From Phoma sp. XZ068 (lineage: Eukaryota > Ascomycota > Dothideomycetes > Pleosporales > Didymellaceae), in contig RBKR01000025.1 of NCBI GenBank assembly GCA_004835665.1, forward strand, positions 955,049-1,019,048: a DNA stretch of 64,000 nucleotides, in the 5' to 3' direction. Below the pieces are notes generated by a model. The model was not told the origin of the DNA. It saw only the letters and a program-made list of their open reading frames with translations, and searched no databases. Below are positions 22,767 to 33,119 of the stretch, one piece after another. Within the stretch, counting starts at the first letter, position 1. Each line of letters starts with the position of its first letter. The position numbers were made by a program, and so were the translations under genes.

Positions 22767-23935
22767 ATGCCCTCCGCTATGGCAAATGTACCCGACTTTC
22801 TACTCAACAATGGTGTGCCTTCCATGTGCCTACATTGAGGAGAGATTTTGTCATTCCGAAAGTCGATGGCTAATAGTGGGTAACAGGTATTAAAATACCA
22901 GCTGTTGGGTTAGGAAGCTGGCAAGGTAAGTTGAAAATTTCTTCGCGGCGGCCCTGATGCTTATTGATGTGTCTCAGGTCGACTTGGTACGGATGATGAG
23001 GCCGCTCTTGAGCATTCCATAATCTACGCATTGCAAAACGGATACCGTATGATTGACACCGCGCAGTATTATGGCATTGAACATGTTGTGGGTCGTGCTA
23101 TCAAGAAAAGCGGCACAAAACGATCAGACATCACCGTTGTGACTAAATTCTGGGGAGATCTACATCACGATGTAAACACCGCATTGCAGATATCACTGAA
23201 ACAATTGTCTCTCGACTACATCGATATTTTCCTGATGCATTGGCCCTGGGCTTCAACGCCAGACGGAAAACCCCTTCGAATTCACCAAGCCCCAACATTT
23301 GTAGAAACGTGGAAGCAGATGGAAACTTTGGTCGGCCCGCAATGCAAGAGCATCGGTGTTGGGAATTTCACCATAAAGACCCTGAACGTGCTCCTCGAGC
23401 ATGCTTCCATCGTGCCTGCCGTAAATCAGTTTGAGCTCCATCCACTGAATCCTTGTTTCAAGCTGGTTGAGTATTGCAAATCGAAGGGTATACATCCAAT
23501 GTCGTGGAGGTAAGCTCAAAATATTCGAAGTAACAAAATTGCAGTTGTGCTGACAAGTTGAAATCGTGTAGTACCTTGGGCGGAGACAGTGAAGTAGCGA
23601 GGTCACACATCCTCAGTCATGCGATATTCACCAGAATTGCGCAAAAGTACCATCAGAACGCAGGATCGGTGCCGCTATCATGGGCAGTCCAGCGTGGAGT
23701 GTCTGTTATTCCGAAGAGCACTTCCGAAAAACGCATCAAGGAGAATATCCAGCTTTTCACTCTCAAAGACGATGACATGACTAAAATCAATGACGCTCAT
23801 AAAGAGCTTGGACTTATCAGGACCTCCTATGTCCACGATCAAATGTGGGTTGAGCTGGAAGGTGTCAGAACGTTGAAAGGCTGGACTCCATGTGACCTTG
23901 GCTGGGTGGATGAACAGGGCAATTGGTTGACGTAA
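22767..23935 (+). CDS. Aldo-keto reductase
   Basis: NADPH-dependent aldo-keto reductase, 326 aa, reducing aldehydes or ketoses. Four exons: 22767-22812, 22887-22925, 22978-23509 and 23572-23935; introns are 74, 52 and 62 nt, all GT-AG, and the total is exactly 327 codons. Splicing gives NNGIKIPAVGLGSWQGRLGTDD, the standard family N-terminus. The tetrad is Asp55 and Tyr60 (MIDTAQYYG), Lys85 (VVTKFW) and His116 (LMHWPW). The C-terminal cofactor motif SVIPKSTSEKRIKENIQ is present. A second ATG lies 4 codons downstream and could also serve as start. Substrate unknown; xylose- or glycerol-reductase-like activity would suit the neighbourhood. Confidence 0.92.
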
Positions 23936-25173
23936 GATCAAGTCGAGGATGGGTTCTAAATACTTGATTTATGAATGTCATGCTCCGTACCGTAAACGGT
24001 CGAAATGCAGAGAATGCTGACTGCGGATTGGATTCTCTCCAGCTATCATTGTATGAGATAAGCCACGCGAGTAGGATGCTTATAGTGCCGCTCGCTATAG
24101 ACGACGATAACGAGTGGCGAATGGACTTTTTGAGTTCGTGGGGCTTCTTGCGGACCTGCCTAGTCTAGCTGTATTCAAGGCCCTGGGATATACCAGTGGG
24201 TGGCTGGTTGATACTTATGAGTAACTTGATACTTAAACCGGATGAAGGCAGAGTGCCCGGTGTGTGCGGCTTGAGAGGGCGATTTATTTACAGAGTGCGA
24301 GCAGATGCGAGTTTCTTTGGTGGTGTCTATCAAGATACAGTATAAGCAGCGCAGATTGTTCACACAGACAATATCCAAGCCGCAAGTTCTGCGCATAGCC
24401 TAATGAGAGCTTTCTTTGAAGGTTCAGGTAGGGTGGACCGCATTCTTATTACACTCTTGCTCATGTAGAGCGTGTATGTTTGCATCTTGGGTCTGTTTCG
24501 ATACTGGCTTGTCAAAGTTCCCACTGTGGGTACGGAGGAAGCCATGGTGCCCGAATCCTTGCTGGATCTAGATACTGCTTCTTCGATATCCTGCTATTGG
24601 ATATACCTTGCAGGAGGAGCCTGGGAAGATGGTGTTAGCGACCTTGGGCTTGAGTTTGCGGGCGGTGACAATGGATAACACGAGCTAGAAGACACCAGGT
24701 ATGATGGCTGCGTATGAAAAACTTTCGGCCTTAGTCTCGAGAGTGACACGGAAACCCGAATCAAGGGCACTACTTGTGGTGGGTTGTAGGGGCCTGCCTG
24801 GTATGTACATTTGTGGTGCGATGCGACCCCTGAGCAAGACCACTTTGCCCAGCTACAACTATTCTCGGAAGTAGAATTCAGGTAACTATGAATGATACTG
24901 TATTCGAGAGTTACTTCTTAACGCAAAGTCGAAGGCGTGGAGTGGTTGGTAACAAGGGCTGGGCGGTGTGTGCGTAGTCAACGTAAAAGACGCTGGATTG
25001 ATGGGCCGTCGCATAACGAAACAGAAAACAGTATTGTAACTTATAGGTGCATAGGTAGTATTTGTGCATTACGCGCCAAGACACGGTACGTAGAGGTGTA
25101 TCGCACGTTTAGCAGCCTATACTGCACACCAAGCGCCAAGCTTAGCAAATGAATGTGCAGTTGCCATGTCGAA
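23936..25173. other. Intergenic, no gene seen
   Basis: 1.2 kb between the aldo-keto reductase and the 3' end of the Hsp31-like gene. Short frames on both strands lack domains. I see no repeat or RNA gene. Confidence 0.4.
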
Positions 25174-25860
25174 TCAGATTCCCAGTGACTTTGCGATAGC
25201 CTCTCCGACTGCTGTTGCACTCGGTGGGTTCTGGCCAGTGATCAAGCGTCCAGAAATAGCAACCTTCACCCCCAACGGCTCAGGAGCCTTTACGAAATTG
25301 CCACCTGATGCCTTCTGTAGCGCGTTCTCAGGAAGGAAAGGCAAAGCGTCTGTGAGGCCGACCATTTCCTCCTCAGCGTTTGAGATTGCTGTTACTTCCT
25401 TCCCAGCAACTAGAAGGCTGCCGTCAGAAAGCTTGACGTCGTAGAAAACCGCTGGTGCATGGCAGACAGCAGAGACAATCTTGCCAGCCTCCCAGAACTC
25501 GCGAATCAGTTGCTGGGAGATCGGGTTGTCGACCAGATCAAACATAGGTCCATGGCCACCAACGTAAAAGATTGCATCGAAGTCCTTAGCTTTGCCTATA
25601 AACTGATTAAGCTTCTGGGTGTTCCCCCAGACATGCTTGTTATTTCTTAAGAAATCTACAGAGATGGTATCCTCTGCGTCCTCGACAGATCCTGGGTCAA
25701 GTGGCGCCTCACCGCCTTTAGGCGATGCAACGGTGATTTCGGCTTTGTTGTGGAGAACGTGGTATGGGTGAGCCAACTCTGGCAGATACCAACCGCTGGG
25801 CTTGTCGAGACTGCCCAGCTTGTTGTGGGAGGTAAGGACGAAGAGGATCTTGGGGGCCAT
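25174..25860 (-). CDS. Hsp31/DJ-1-PfpI family glyoxalase III-chaperone
   Basis: 228 aa, single exon, full length for the fungal Hsp31 class. These cytosolic proteins convert methylglyoxal to lactate without glutathione and act as stress chaperones. The expected triad is visible: Glu28 (WYLPELAHPY), Cys133 in the nucleophile elbow AVCHAP, and His134. YVGGHGPMFDL and PSATAVGEAIAKSLG are typical. It is divergent from the glyoxalase-fold gene at 26834 across 973 bp; both families concern reactive carbonyls, which could reflect shared stress control. Confidence 0.93.
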   Translation of the reverse strand: MAPKILFVLTSHNKLGSLDKPSGWYLPELAHPYHVLHNKAEITVASPKGGEAPLDPGSVEDAEDTISVDFLRNNKHVWGNTQKLNQFIGKAKDFDAIFYVGGHGPMFDLVDNPISQQLIREFWEAGKIVSAVCHAPAVFYDVKLSDGSLLVAGKEVTAISNAEEEMVGLTDALPFLPENALQKASGGNFVKAPEPLGVKVAISGRLITGQNPPSATAVGEAIAKSLGI

Positions 25861-26833
25861 GGCTGCTGAGAGGTTGGAAGGGTTGGTTGATGATGTGAGA
25901 TGACTTTGTGAATAGAATGTGTTTCAGCAGAAATTGTGTGCGAACATTGTGGTATTTAGCTACTGTTGCAGGATGATACCACCGCTGGGATTAGTTTCAC
26001 CGCCCATCTCGCTTCAGCTCCATGCATACTACAACTAAGCAACTGTCATGATATCTGCCACTCTTTTCAGATGCAGCCTTGGTCATTTCGCCGATAAATT
26101 TCCTCTTTGAGCGCAATGACGGTAAGAAACGTCTTATCGAAAGCATTGTCACATGCGCAATAAAAAAGTGCACAACGGACCGAATATAGAACCTTGGATC
26201 TACTGCCTCATATGCCGCCTGGTTGAATTGCTCGCCTGCCGCGTCCGTGCTTGAAATGCGCGCTACACGAGACTCAGCGAAGAGCACGTTTCAGCCTTCG
26301 AAGACACCAGCTACAACTAAGATTGCGAATGGTCAGTGCGTAAAGTATTCCGGGCGAAGTATGCACGCTTGTATGAGACAGTCGATATGGCCGTCTTACT
26401 ATTAGTCAGCGTAGGAAGAAACCGAAGAAACCGAAGAGACCGATGAGACCGATTAAACCGCAAACCGACATCCTGGTTGTTGCACAATCCGGATACGCTG
26501 CCCTTCAACTGCTGTGTTGGAGGTATGATCTTGTTGGTATAATCGCAAGCAGACGCTATCTATCCACCCATGACTGTTTACGTATTACTCCTGTATGTTA
26601 ATCACGATGTGAGACGAACACATTGCTCTGAGACGTGCAAAAATCTACTCGATTATACTGTGTCAGCGACATATACATCTTGCTTTTTGCACCACCTCCT
26701 TAAGAAATGTGTGGGGAAACTCTTTTCGCAAGCGGCGGCGAGCGGACAAAAGACGGTGGATTGACACGAAATATAAAGGTCTTGCGATCGCGCTATGTGA
26801 AGGAACCCCTATCCAAGTCGAGATCTTTGAAGA
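25861..26833. promoter_or_regulatory. Divergent region, Hsp31/glyoxalase-fold gene
   Basis: 973 bp between divergent ATGs. It contains TATAAA at 26772-26777, 57 bp upstream of the glyoxalase-fold ATG, and an imperfect 9-bp tandem run of GAAACCGAA-like units at about 26411-26465 (AAACCG, AGACCG, AAACCG). No gene seen. Confidence 0.45.
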
Positions 26834-27400
26834 ATGGCATCAACTTCTACCCCAAACGGCTTCAAGCTGAATCATGTGGGACTTCGTGTAGCTGACATCG
26901 AAAGATCGGTCGCCTTCTATACTAAAGTCTTCGGTATGAAGGAGTTAGCACGAATGCCTCTCGACACTGTTACGATTGTCTTTGTGGGATATGTTACACC
27001 CGAGGATGCAGGGGTCCCTGTTTGGGCACGAGAAGGTGTTTTGGAGCTCGTTTCCCCAAAGGTGAGATCGCTTTAGATGTGTACCTATGTTGAGAATGTT
27101 GCTAACTTACAAGATCAGGACCTAGACATGGCATCGCAAAGACTGCACAATGCAGATTTGCGTTTCGTTAAGCTCGCGATAAGTGTACCTGACATGGCTT
27201 CTGCTATGGAATACATCATGAGTCACGACATTCGGGTTTTGAAGAAAGCCGGAACGGCAGAGTCCTCAGAAGTTGTTGTTTCGTTCCTTGGATGCGAAGC
27301 CCCTGAGAAAGGTTACGACAAGGATTTCTGGAAGTCTGTTGAGACTGTCCCATTCTTGGAAGACCCGGATGGATATCTAATTGAAATTATTCCCTACTAG
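26834..27400 (+). CDS. Glyoxalase I-fold protein, altered metal site
   Basis: 169 aa in two exons, 26834-27061 and 27119-27400, with a 57-nt GT-AG intron between LELVSPK and DLDMASQ. It has the vicinal-oxygen-chelate fold of lactoylglutathione lyase: first-half ligands His14 (LNHVGLRV) and Glu71 (VLELV), and a C-terminal Glu165 in DPDGYLIEIIPY. In the second half the usual metal His of a GHI/GHL block is replaced by Lys94 (RFVKLAISVPD). That would leave an incomplete zinc/nickel site, so classical glyoxalase I activity is doubtful; a dioxygenase-like or binding role is possible. The gene reads as intact and has a TATA box 57 bp upstream. Confidence 0.82.
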
Positions 27401-27907
27401 GCAATTAAAATCCTATTGTATTTACTATAACACACGCAAGAGCTGATGTATGACCATACCATACGGCGCAACAATGCCTTCCGGCTCTAGTAAGACTAGC
27501 ATCAGCAGCGCTTTGCACACGATCTTTCCCTACTCCAGCCAGTTAGACTGTACAGATGGGTCCCCGTGCAGAAAGTCACATCGCTCAACTCTGTCTTGGT
27601 ATCCTGTAGCTAGACTCGAATATAGGACATATCCGCAGCTACTTCTCCAGAGCCTGCTCCATGACATTAGTCCCGTACTTGCAAATGGCACACAAGTAGA
27701 ACGTCCTGCGTCGAAGCACAGAGATAGCGAATTAGAACGCCAGCCAACGCAGACTTATCGATGTAGCGGTTTCGATGGCCACTGCTGCCGGATTTACCTG
27801 GCAAACTCGTCCCGAGGACTGTCCAACGCATATATCTGCAAACGCGTCGACGGCCACAGTGCACGTTGTGCGGGTTCGATCGAACAGTGTTGTCAGATCT
27901 TTGGATA
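27401..27907. other. Upstream region of receptor gene
   Basis: A 152-codon open frame at 27450-27908 runs into the receptor's start but shows no CFEM or other domain and no family text. I treat this as the promoter region. An unrecognised N-terminal exon of the receptor cannot be excluded. Confidence 0.35.
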
Positions 27908-29121
27908 ATGGTGTCTGCTGCCAACCTGCAAGGCGGCGTGATCGCTGGATCGGTCGCAGTTGGGGTGGCCTCTCTCGTTTCAATTCTACTTCGCATTCGG
28001 GCCGGACGATTGCGACATGTTCCTTTGGCTACGGACGACTACGGTATGATGCCGGCCGTGGTATGTACGATAAGAAGTATACGTTTCGAGATACGTCTAA
28101 GATAGTGCTTAGGTATTGTCTTGGGGCATCGTGATTTGTAACATGATAGGTCAGCTACGCACGAGTCTGAGGTGAACAAGATTGACAAATGCAAAGCAAC
28201 GCAATATGGTCTTGGTAGACACATACAAACCCTGAGCTACACTGAGCTCGTCACATTCCTGAGGGTATGAACTGTGAGCGGTAGTCCTAGCTCCACTGAT
28301 ACATTCAGGTCCTCCTCGCAGCCCAGATCCTTTGGGCAATTGCCATCCCTGTTGTCAAATTCTCCATCTTGATGCCCTATCTGCGCATTTTCGGTGTCAT
28401 GGCATACATGAGGATCTGTGCATGGACTCTCATTGCGGTGAGCTCAGCATGGGGTGTGATGGTTGTAGTTGTACTGTTGACAAAGTGTCAACCTTTGGCG
28501 TACAACTGGAACGAATCCCTCGAAGGCTTCTGCATCGACAAAACTTTGTTTTACAAGATTGGTACTGCTATCAACGTACTCGGCGATTTTATGATGATGT
28601 TTCTGCCTATGCCGGCAATATGGTCGCTACACGTACGGCTGCGCACAAAATTGCAAGTCATTGCTGTATTCGCGATTGCTTCGATGTACAATTCTCCCGT
28701 TCTCTGTCGCAGGTCATCCAGCTAATGAATGATAGGAGTTGCACTTTCAGCACAGCACGCTTTGCATCGCTTTTCCAAATAAAGGGTATTGATCCGATAC
28801 GTAAGCTTCACCTCAGACTGGTGAAGACCTTGACTGACAATCCCAGATGCGCTAGCTATTCCGTGCATCTGGTCTGCGGTCGAACCCTGCCTCGGTATTG
28901 TCGCAGCTTCCCTCGCTACCATTGGCCCACTCCTCGAGCTTCTGAAGGACAAGTTTCGTCGATACCCTACGTCGCATTCTTCAACGTTGGTGCCGAAAGG
29001 CGACAGACGGCTCACATCATACTCCACAACAGGCGCACGTATGCTAGGGAGCACAGAACACGTCGCTTTGGGTGACCGCACCTCACCCACAAAGGAACAC
29101 TTCAGTGTGCAGATTGCATGA
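27908..29121 (+). CDS. Pth11-like seven-helix membrane protein
   Basis: Fungal rhodopsin-domain integral membrane protein of the Pth11-like group, 324 aa. No single open frame shows it, but six exons join cleanly: 27908-28060, 28113-28149, 28197-28264, 28309-28685, 28736-28800 and 28847-29121. All five introns are GT-AG and only 44-52 nt. The product reads VSAANLQGGVIAGSVAVGVA (helix 1), DDYGMMPAVVLSWGIVICNM (helix 2), YGLGRHIQTL, then AQILWAIAIPVVKFSILMPY, a WGVMVVVVLLTKCQPLAYNW helix, FMMMFLPMPAIWSL, and IPCIWSAVEPCLGIVAASLA. It lacks a CFEM domain. These proteins sit in the plasma membrane and are proposed surface-sensing receptors. It is the last intact host gene before the transposon block. 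Confidence 0.82.
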
Positions 29122-29196
29122 CTCGTAGCCAGTCGTGAGAGACATTGAGCGGATGGAATCAATTTGGATCCATGTACATTATTTGTCGTTACAGCA

Positions 29197-29987
29197 TCAG
29201 ATACTGCCGTTGCCACCCCAAACGTCGGCCACGACCTTCACTAAGAACTCGAACAACGTATCGACTTGGCTCAGCAAAACCATATGGCCAGCATTGCATC
29301 TTGTGACATCGGCCCGTGCAGCCGCCGCGAACTCCTCCTGGAATGGCGTGGGCAACAGTCGGTCTTTCTGGCAGATCAGGTTGACACTTGACTTGCTCAT
29401 ACCCTGTACATCGAATCTCAGCATCCCAATTTGCTGCCAGCTGCGGGCGCATGCGTATGTTCCAGTATTGCGCATCTTCGTCGTTCAGATCGTTGAAGAG
29501 ACTTGAGATTGGATCTTTGCAAAGAAGATGTTCACCTTGATAGTCAAAGAAGTGCAGTGGTCCGGTGATATGTGAGGAAATACGCCAGCGCGGATGAATG
29601 CAAAGCCAATCACACCCCCAAGTTTACCGGCTTCAAGTCTACTATTGCGCGTGAGACCTTTAACTGCAGCACCTCCAATGAACCTGCAATTCTCGCCAGC
29701 TTGGATTCTTGTGCTCAAATGTGTTGAGAAAACGTGCCCTCCTCCTGAATGTGCAGCTACGACAACCTCGCGGCCTCTAGGCACCAACGGCTCGATACAG
29801 CCATGTACAGCATCGACATCGTCATCAAAGTGATCGCATCTGCCGAGCCGTGTCCCGTGCTGCGATACTCCGCAACAACCACATCGATGCCATGGTCTTG
29901 CAGTTTCGTGGTGAGCTGATCGTAAACACCAGTGGCACAACACCAAAATCCAGGAACACTCACAATCGCAGGCGGGTCTCTTCCCAT
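29197..29987 (-). pseudogene. Alpha/beta-hydrolase pseudogene
   Basis: Minus-strand text of an alpha/beta hydrolase spread over different frames: AIVSVPGFWCCATGVYDQL and VVVAEYRSTGHG, then after a frame change DDDVDAVHGCIEPLVPRGRE with a nucleophile elbow AAHSGGGH, then after a second change FFDYQGEHLL and LNDEDAQYWNIR, then a third change to SSVNLICQKDRLLP, the C-terminal His in AGHMVLL, and the stop at 29197. The shifts fall near 29843, 29545 and 29420. None coincides with a credible GT-AG intron. The disablements are indels rather than RIP-type C-to-T changes. Start at 29987 is the Met before GRDPPAIV. The family is confident; pseudogene status is likely unless assembly errors explain the shifts. 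Confidence 0.75.
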
Positions 29988-30143
29988 TCTGCTGTGCCTC
30001 GCCGTGGTCGAAATTTCCGAGTTGCTGAACATGCCACCTCAGGTCCAAAGAAGGAGCTTTATACAAGCGCAAGAAGTAGAGAGAACCAAGTCTCGTAATA
30101 CGCTATCGCCATGTCCGTGCGCATACAGCGCGCTAAGCTAGTA

Positions 30144-30194
30144 GGGGTAGTTTTCGGCCAGGGGTAGTTTTCGGCCAGGGGTAGTTTTCGGCCA
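30144..30194. repeat. 17-bp perfect tandem triplicate
   Basis: Three uninterrupted copies of GGGGTAGTTTTCGGCCA at 30144, 30161 and 30178. They mark the exact boundary where normal-GC DNA gives way to AT-rich DNA (from about 30195). The third copy is followed by CCTAAA. They may be subterminal repeats of an otherwise lost transposon; I do not recognise the family. Confidence 0.9.
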
Positions 30195-30340
30195 CCTAAA
30201 CCAACTATTACCACCACGTTTAGAGTTTAGTTTAATAATAAGAGTATTAATATTTACTAGATATTATAATATAAAGTACTACTAACAGGGCTAAACTACT
30301 AAAGAGATAAAAATATCTTAGTATATAACTTTTCTATCTA

Positions 30341-30403
30341 ACGTACCTCACGGGCGAGCCGGTCACCCGAGCGAGCCGGTCACTTTTGCCAAGACCACAC
30401 CAA
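30341..30403. repeat. Left TIR of Fot1/pogo element
   Basis: Starts ACGTACCTCACGGGCGAGCC and is the exact reverse complement of 32140-32202. The first mismatch is immediately inside (position 30404 against 32139). Confidence 0.93.
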
Positions 30404-30469
30404 CACTGCAACTACTTTGCAACACTACAGTGTACAACTAGAATGTACTGTAGGCTAAAGTGTATTAAA

Positions 30470-32122
30470 CTAATCTACAGTACTTTGCGCATCATTATTG
30501 CATGTTCGCGCGTTGTGCCCTGCCTCACCACACGTGCCACAGCGTCTTAAAGGCTGAGTGCCAGGTTCAACACGCGCTCTCTTCTTTGCCTTCTTTCCAT
30601 CGCTGCGAGCGTTAAACTCCTTTAGAGTAGTTAGCCGCAATCCTTCACTAAACGTTAGTGTCCCTTCACGCTGGATTCGCTTTCTTTTGTGTGATTTACG
30701 GCGTGTAGCGGCCTCATTAGCTGCTTCAAGGTCTGCAACTTGGTTGCGCACCAAAACTAGTGAATGCGCTATCATCTCTGCGCCTTTGGTGAGCTGATTA
30801 AGGGCATTAACCATTGAAGTTGGCGAGCTGTCAGCGTGTCTCTGAATCCTTTCTCGAATCAGCTTCGATTGTGACCCAAATTCTAGGGTGTTGCTTGGTG
30901 TTCTAGACTCCCACGTACTCTCATCCACAGTAGGTAGTGGTGGAGTACACAACCGCACTTCGAGCTTTGATATCACAGCCTCTGGGTCAAGTGGGACCAG
31001 GCCAGCACCTCTGAATCCTCCCTGTATGTTGCTCTTAGTGATTGAGGCGTCAAAAGCTGCTTTAAAGCACGGCAAGAACTCAAGTTTAGTGATGCGAGTA
31101 ATCTTGCTCCGCATTAGCTGCTCAGCTTGGCGGCCATATGCCTTCTTCAGAGAGGCAAAACATCCCACATCAAGCGGCTGCAGCAGGTGCGACGAGTGTG
31201 GAGGCATACACAGAGTGATAATCTTGTGTTCCTCACAGTACTGGTGGAAATCAACCGAGTTGTGGCTCTCATGGCCGTCCAGAACAAGCAGCCGATAGCT
31301 GCCAACAGTGCGCGCCTTGGTGTGCTCATCAAAGTGCTTTAACCACTTAACTCCAAGCTCATTGTTTGTCCAGCCGTTGTTAGAGACATTAAGAACCCAG
31401 TTGTTAGGTATACTAGGCTCTTTGTACCAGGCAGAGAGGTGGTGCTTGCCAGAGAAGATGATAAAGGGTGGGATGGCCCACCCCTTTGCATTGATGCCCT
31501 GGATGATACTAGTCCACTCTCGGTCGCCCTGCTGCACTGTCTTTGGCCTTCCTCGACGCTCAGAGCCTGTGACAACAGCTCCTGTGGATATAACGCCCAT
31601 CATAAACCCAGACTCATCGAAGTTGTAGGTGTCGTCATCCAGAATACCATACTTAGCTTTGGTATTCTCTACAAGGCGGAACCAGCCCTGAATCACCCCG
31701 GGATCCTCACAGAGGGCTCGCTTGTAGTCGTACTTCCGATTGAACTTGACTTTCAGCTCTGGCCGACGCTTAACAAAGGTGCTAGCCCAGTTCTTGCCAA
31801 CAGGGGGCTGGTGGCGCTCAGCAAGGAGAGAATTAGCCATATCCTCCACATCAGCAAGCCGGGGCGAGTATCCTCGCGCGTCCAGCTTTAATACATGCTG
31901 GACAATCACCTCCTCTTCAGTGCTTTTCAGCTTCATTGAGTTGGGCTTGCAATCGCGTCGTGGGGAGGTTCCAGCAAGTCGATCACTAAGCGTGCTTTGA
32001 GAGACTTTGTAGATAGCTGCAGCGCGTCGCTGAGACAGTGTCGCGTCTTGTTTAATAGCCTGGAGGGCAAGCTGTATATCTGCTTCGTTTAAGGGCCTTG
32101 TTGCGTTACTGCGTTGAGACAT
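30470..32122 (-). CDS. Fot1/pogo-type DDE transposase
   Basis: 550 aa, single exon, the only gene of the 30341-32202 element. It cuts and reinserts the element at TA. Domains: a psq-type helix-turn-helix at about 12-50 (ADIQLALQAIKQDATLSQRR), a CENP-B/Tc5-type DNA-binding domain at about 65-130 (NWASTFVKRRPELKV), and the DDE_1 catalytic core. The triad is Asp169 (NFDESGF), Asp282 (LDGHESH) and Asp318 (QPLDVG); the 35-residue spacing between the last two is the DD35D arrangement of Fot1/pogo. A coiled-coil-prone basic stretch follows, and the C-terminus is a CCHC knuckle, CGTCGEAGHNARTC. All catalytic residues are present, so the protein looks functional. The ATG is 18 bp inside the right TIR. 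Confidence 0.95.
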   Translation of the reverse strand: MSQRSNATRPLNEADIQLALQAIKQDATLSQRRAAAIYKVSQSTLSDRLAGTSPRRDCKPNSMKLKSTEEEVIVQHVLKLDARGYSPRLADVEDMANSLLAERHQPPVGKNWASTFVKRRPELKVKFNRKYDYKRALCEDPGVIQGWFRLVENTKAKYGILDDDTYNFDESGFMMGVISTGAVVTGSERRGRPKTVQQGDREWTSIIQGINAKGWAIPPFIIFSGKHHLSAWYKEPSIPNNWVLNVSNNGWTNNELGVKWLKHFDEHTKARTVGSYRLLVLDGHESHNSVDFHQYCEEHKIITLCMPPHSSHLLQPLDVGCFASLKKAYGRQAEQLMRSKITRITKLEFLPCFKAAFDASITKSNIQGGFRGAGLVPLDPEAVISKLEVRLCTPPLPTVDESTWESRTPSNTLEFGSQSKLIRERIQRHADSSPTSMVNALNQLTKGAEMIAHSLVLVRNQVADLEAANEAATRRKSHKRKRIQREGTLTFSEGLRLTTLKEFNARSDGKKAKKRARVEPGTQPLRRCGTCGEAGHNARTCNNDAQSTVD

Positions 32123-32139
32123 TGCAGGTAGAGTGAAGT

Positions 32140-32202
32140 TTGGTGTGGTCTTGGCAAAAGTGACCGGCTCGCTCGGGTGACCGGCTCGCCCGTGAGGTAC
32201 GT
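32140..32202. repeat. Right TIR of Fot1/pogo element
   Basis: Perfect inverted partner of 30341-30403, followed directly by the TA duplication at 32203-32204. Confidence 0.93.
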
Positions 32203-32538
32203 TAATATAATATATAATAATAATAATATAAGTAGAAAGTAATTTAGTAAGAAAGTAAAGCTATTCTTACTCTTTAGGTATATACTTAAAGATAATTATA
32301 AAATTTATATTATACTACTATATATTATAGATATATAGATTTATATATAATAATTTTATAAAATAATTTATAGTGTTATAGCTAGATTATAAAATCTTAT
32401 ATAAGAGCTTCTTTTTAGATAGTAGCTAGATATATAACTTAATACTATATAAGATAATCTTACTACTAGACTAGTAAATAAGTAAGGTTAAATAAAGTTA
32501 AGTATATTTATATAATTAATAGGTAAGGTAGAGTTAGG

Positions 32539-33021
32539 TGTTAAGGTTATAAACTAAGTAAAGCTTATAAATACTTTTAAGGTTAGTTCTCTAGAATAAG
32601 TGCTAGTATAGGAGGGGTTAGTATAGATGCCTAGTAAAACACTATAATAACTATAGGTTTAATAATAAGTAGTATAGATAGTTAATCTATCTAGCTTAAG
32701 AGTTAGGTTAAGTTCTAATAACAAAGTTAATTAACAAGGTTAAACACAATGCTATAAGGGTAGTATTCCTAATTACTATATACTAAGAAGTGTCCTATAT
32801 TTCTTATAATGTCCTATAAAGTCCTATAGGAGGCCCTGTAGTTTCTATAAGTAGTTTATAGTTTCTATAGGATATATATATAGTATCTTATACTATCTTA
32901 TACTCTTAGTATAGTTTATTTCTATAGAATTATAGAATATTATATAGTCTTCTTAGCCCTGTGCTATTAATCTATAACTATAACTTTGTTATACTATACC
33001 TCTTCTTCTAAGATTATAATA
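32539..33021 (-). repeat. LTR of element A (3' LTR)
   Basis: Begins TGTTAAGGTTAT and ends GATTATAATA, a RIP-altered CA terminus. Homologous to 38862-39344 and, in reverse, to the element C LTRs. Confidence 0.85.
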
Positions 33022-33119
33022 CTATCCTCCTTCTTTATAGTTTATATCCTTATAAACTAATAAATAGTTTCCTAAAGTACCTAAGCTTAATATATAATAG
33101 AAACCTAAATTAATAACAT

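Larger units (their letters stand above)
30341..32202 (-). mobile_element. Intact Fot1/pogo-family DNA transposon
   Basis: 1862-bp Tc1/mariner-superfamily element. The terminal inverted repeats, 30341-30403 and 32140-32202, are 63 bp and identical. It is flanked by the TA target duplication (30339-30340 and 32203-32204). The TIR holds two copies of CGAGCCGGTCAC, 6 nt apart, likely transposase-binding sites. The single gene inside is uninterrupted and shows no RIP-type stops, although the flanking DNA on both sides is AT-rich. It is therefore a recent insertion or has escaped RIP. A deleted sister copy is at 2425-3328. Confidence 0.93.

Noticed and set aside
27450..27908. Possible CFEM exon upstream of the Pth11-like protein
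   Set aside because: I looked for the eight-cysteine CFEM spacing and could not find it; the receptor reads complete from 27908.
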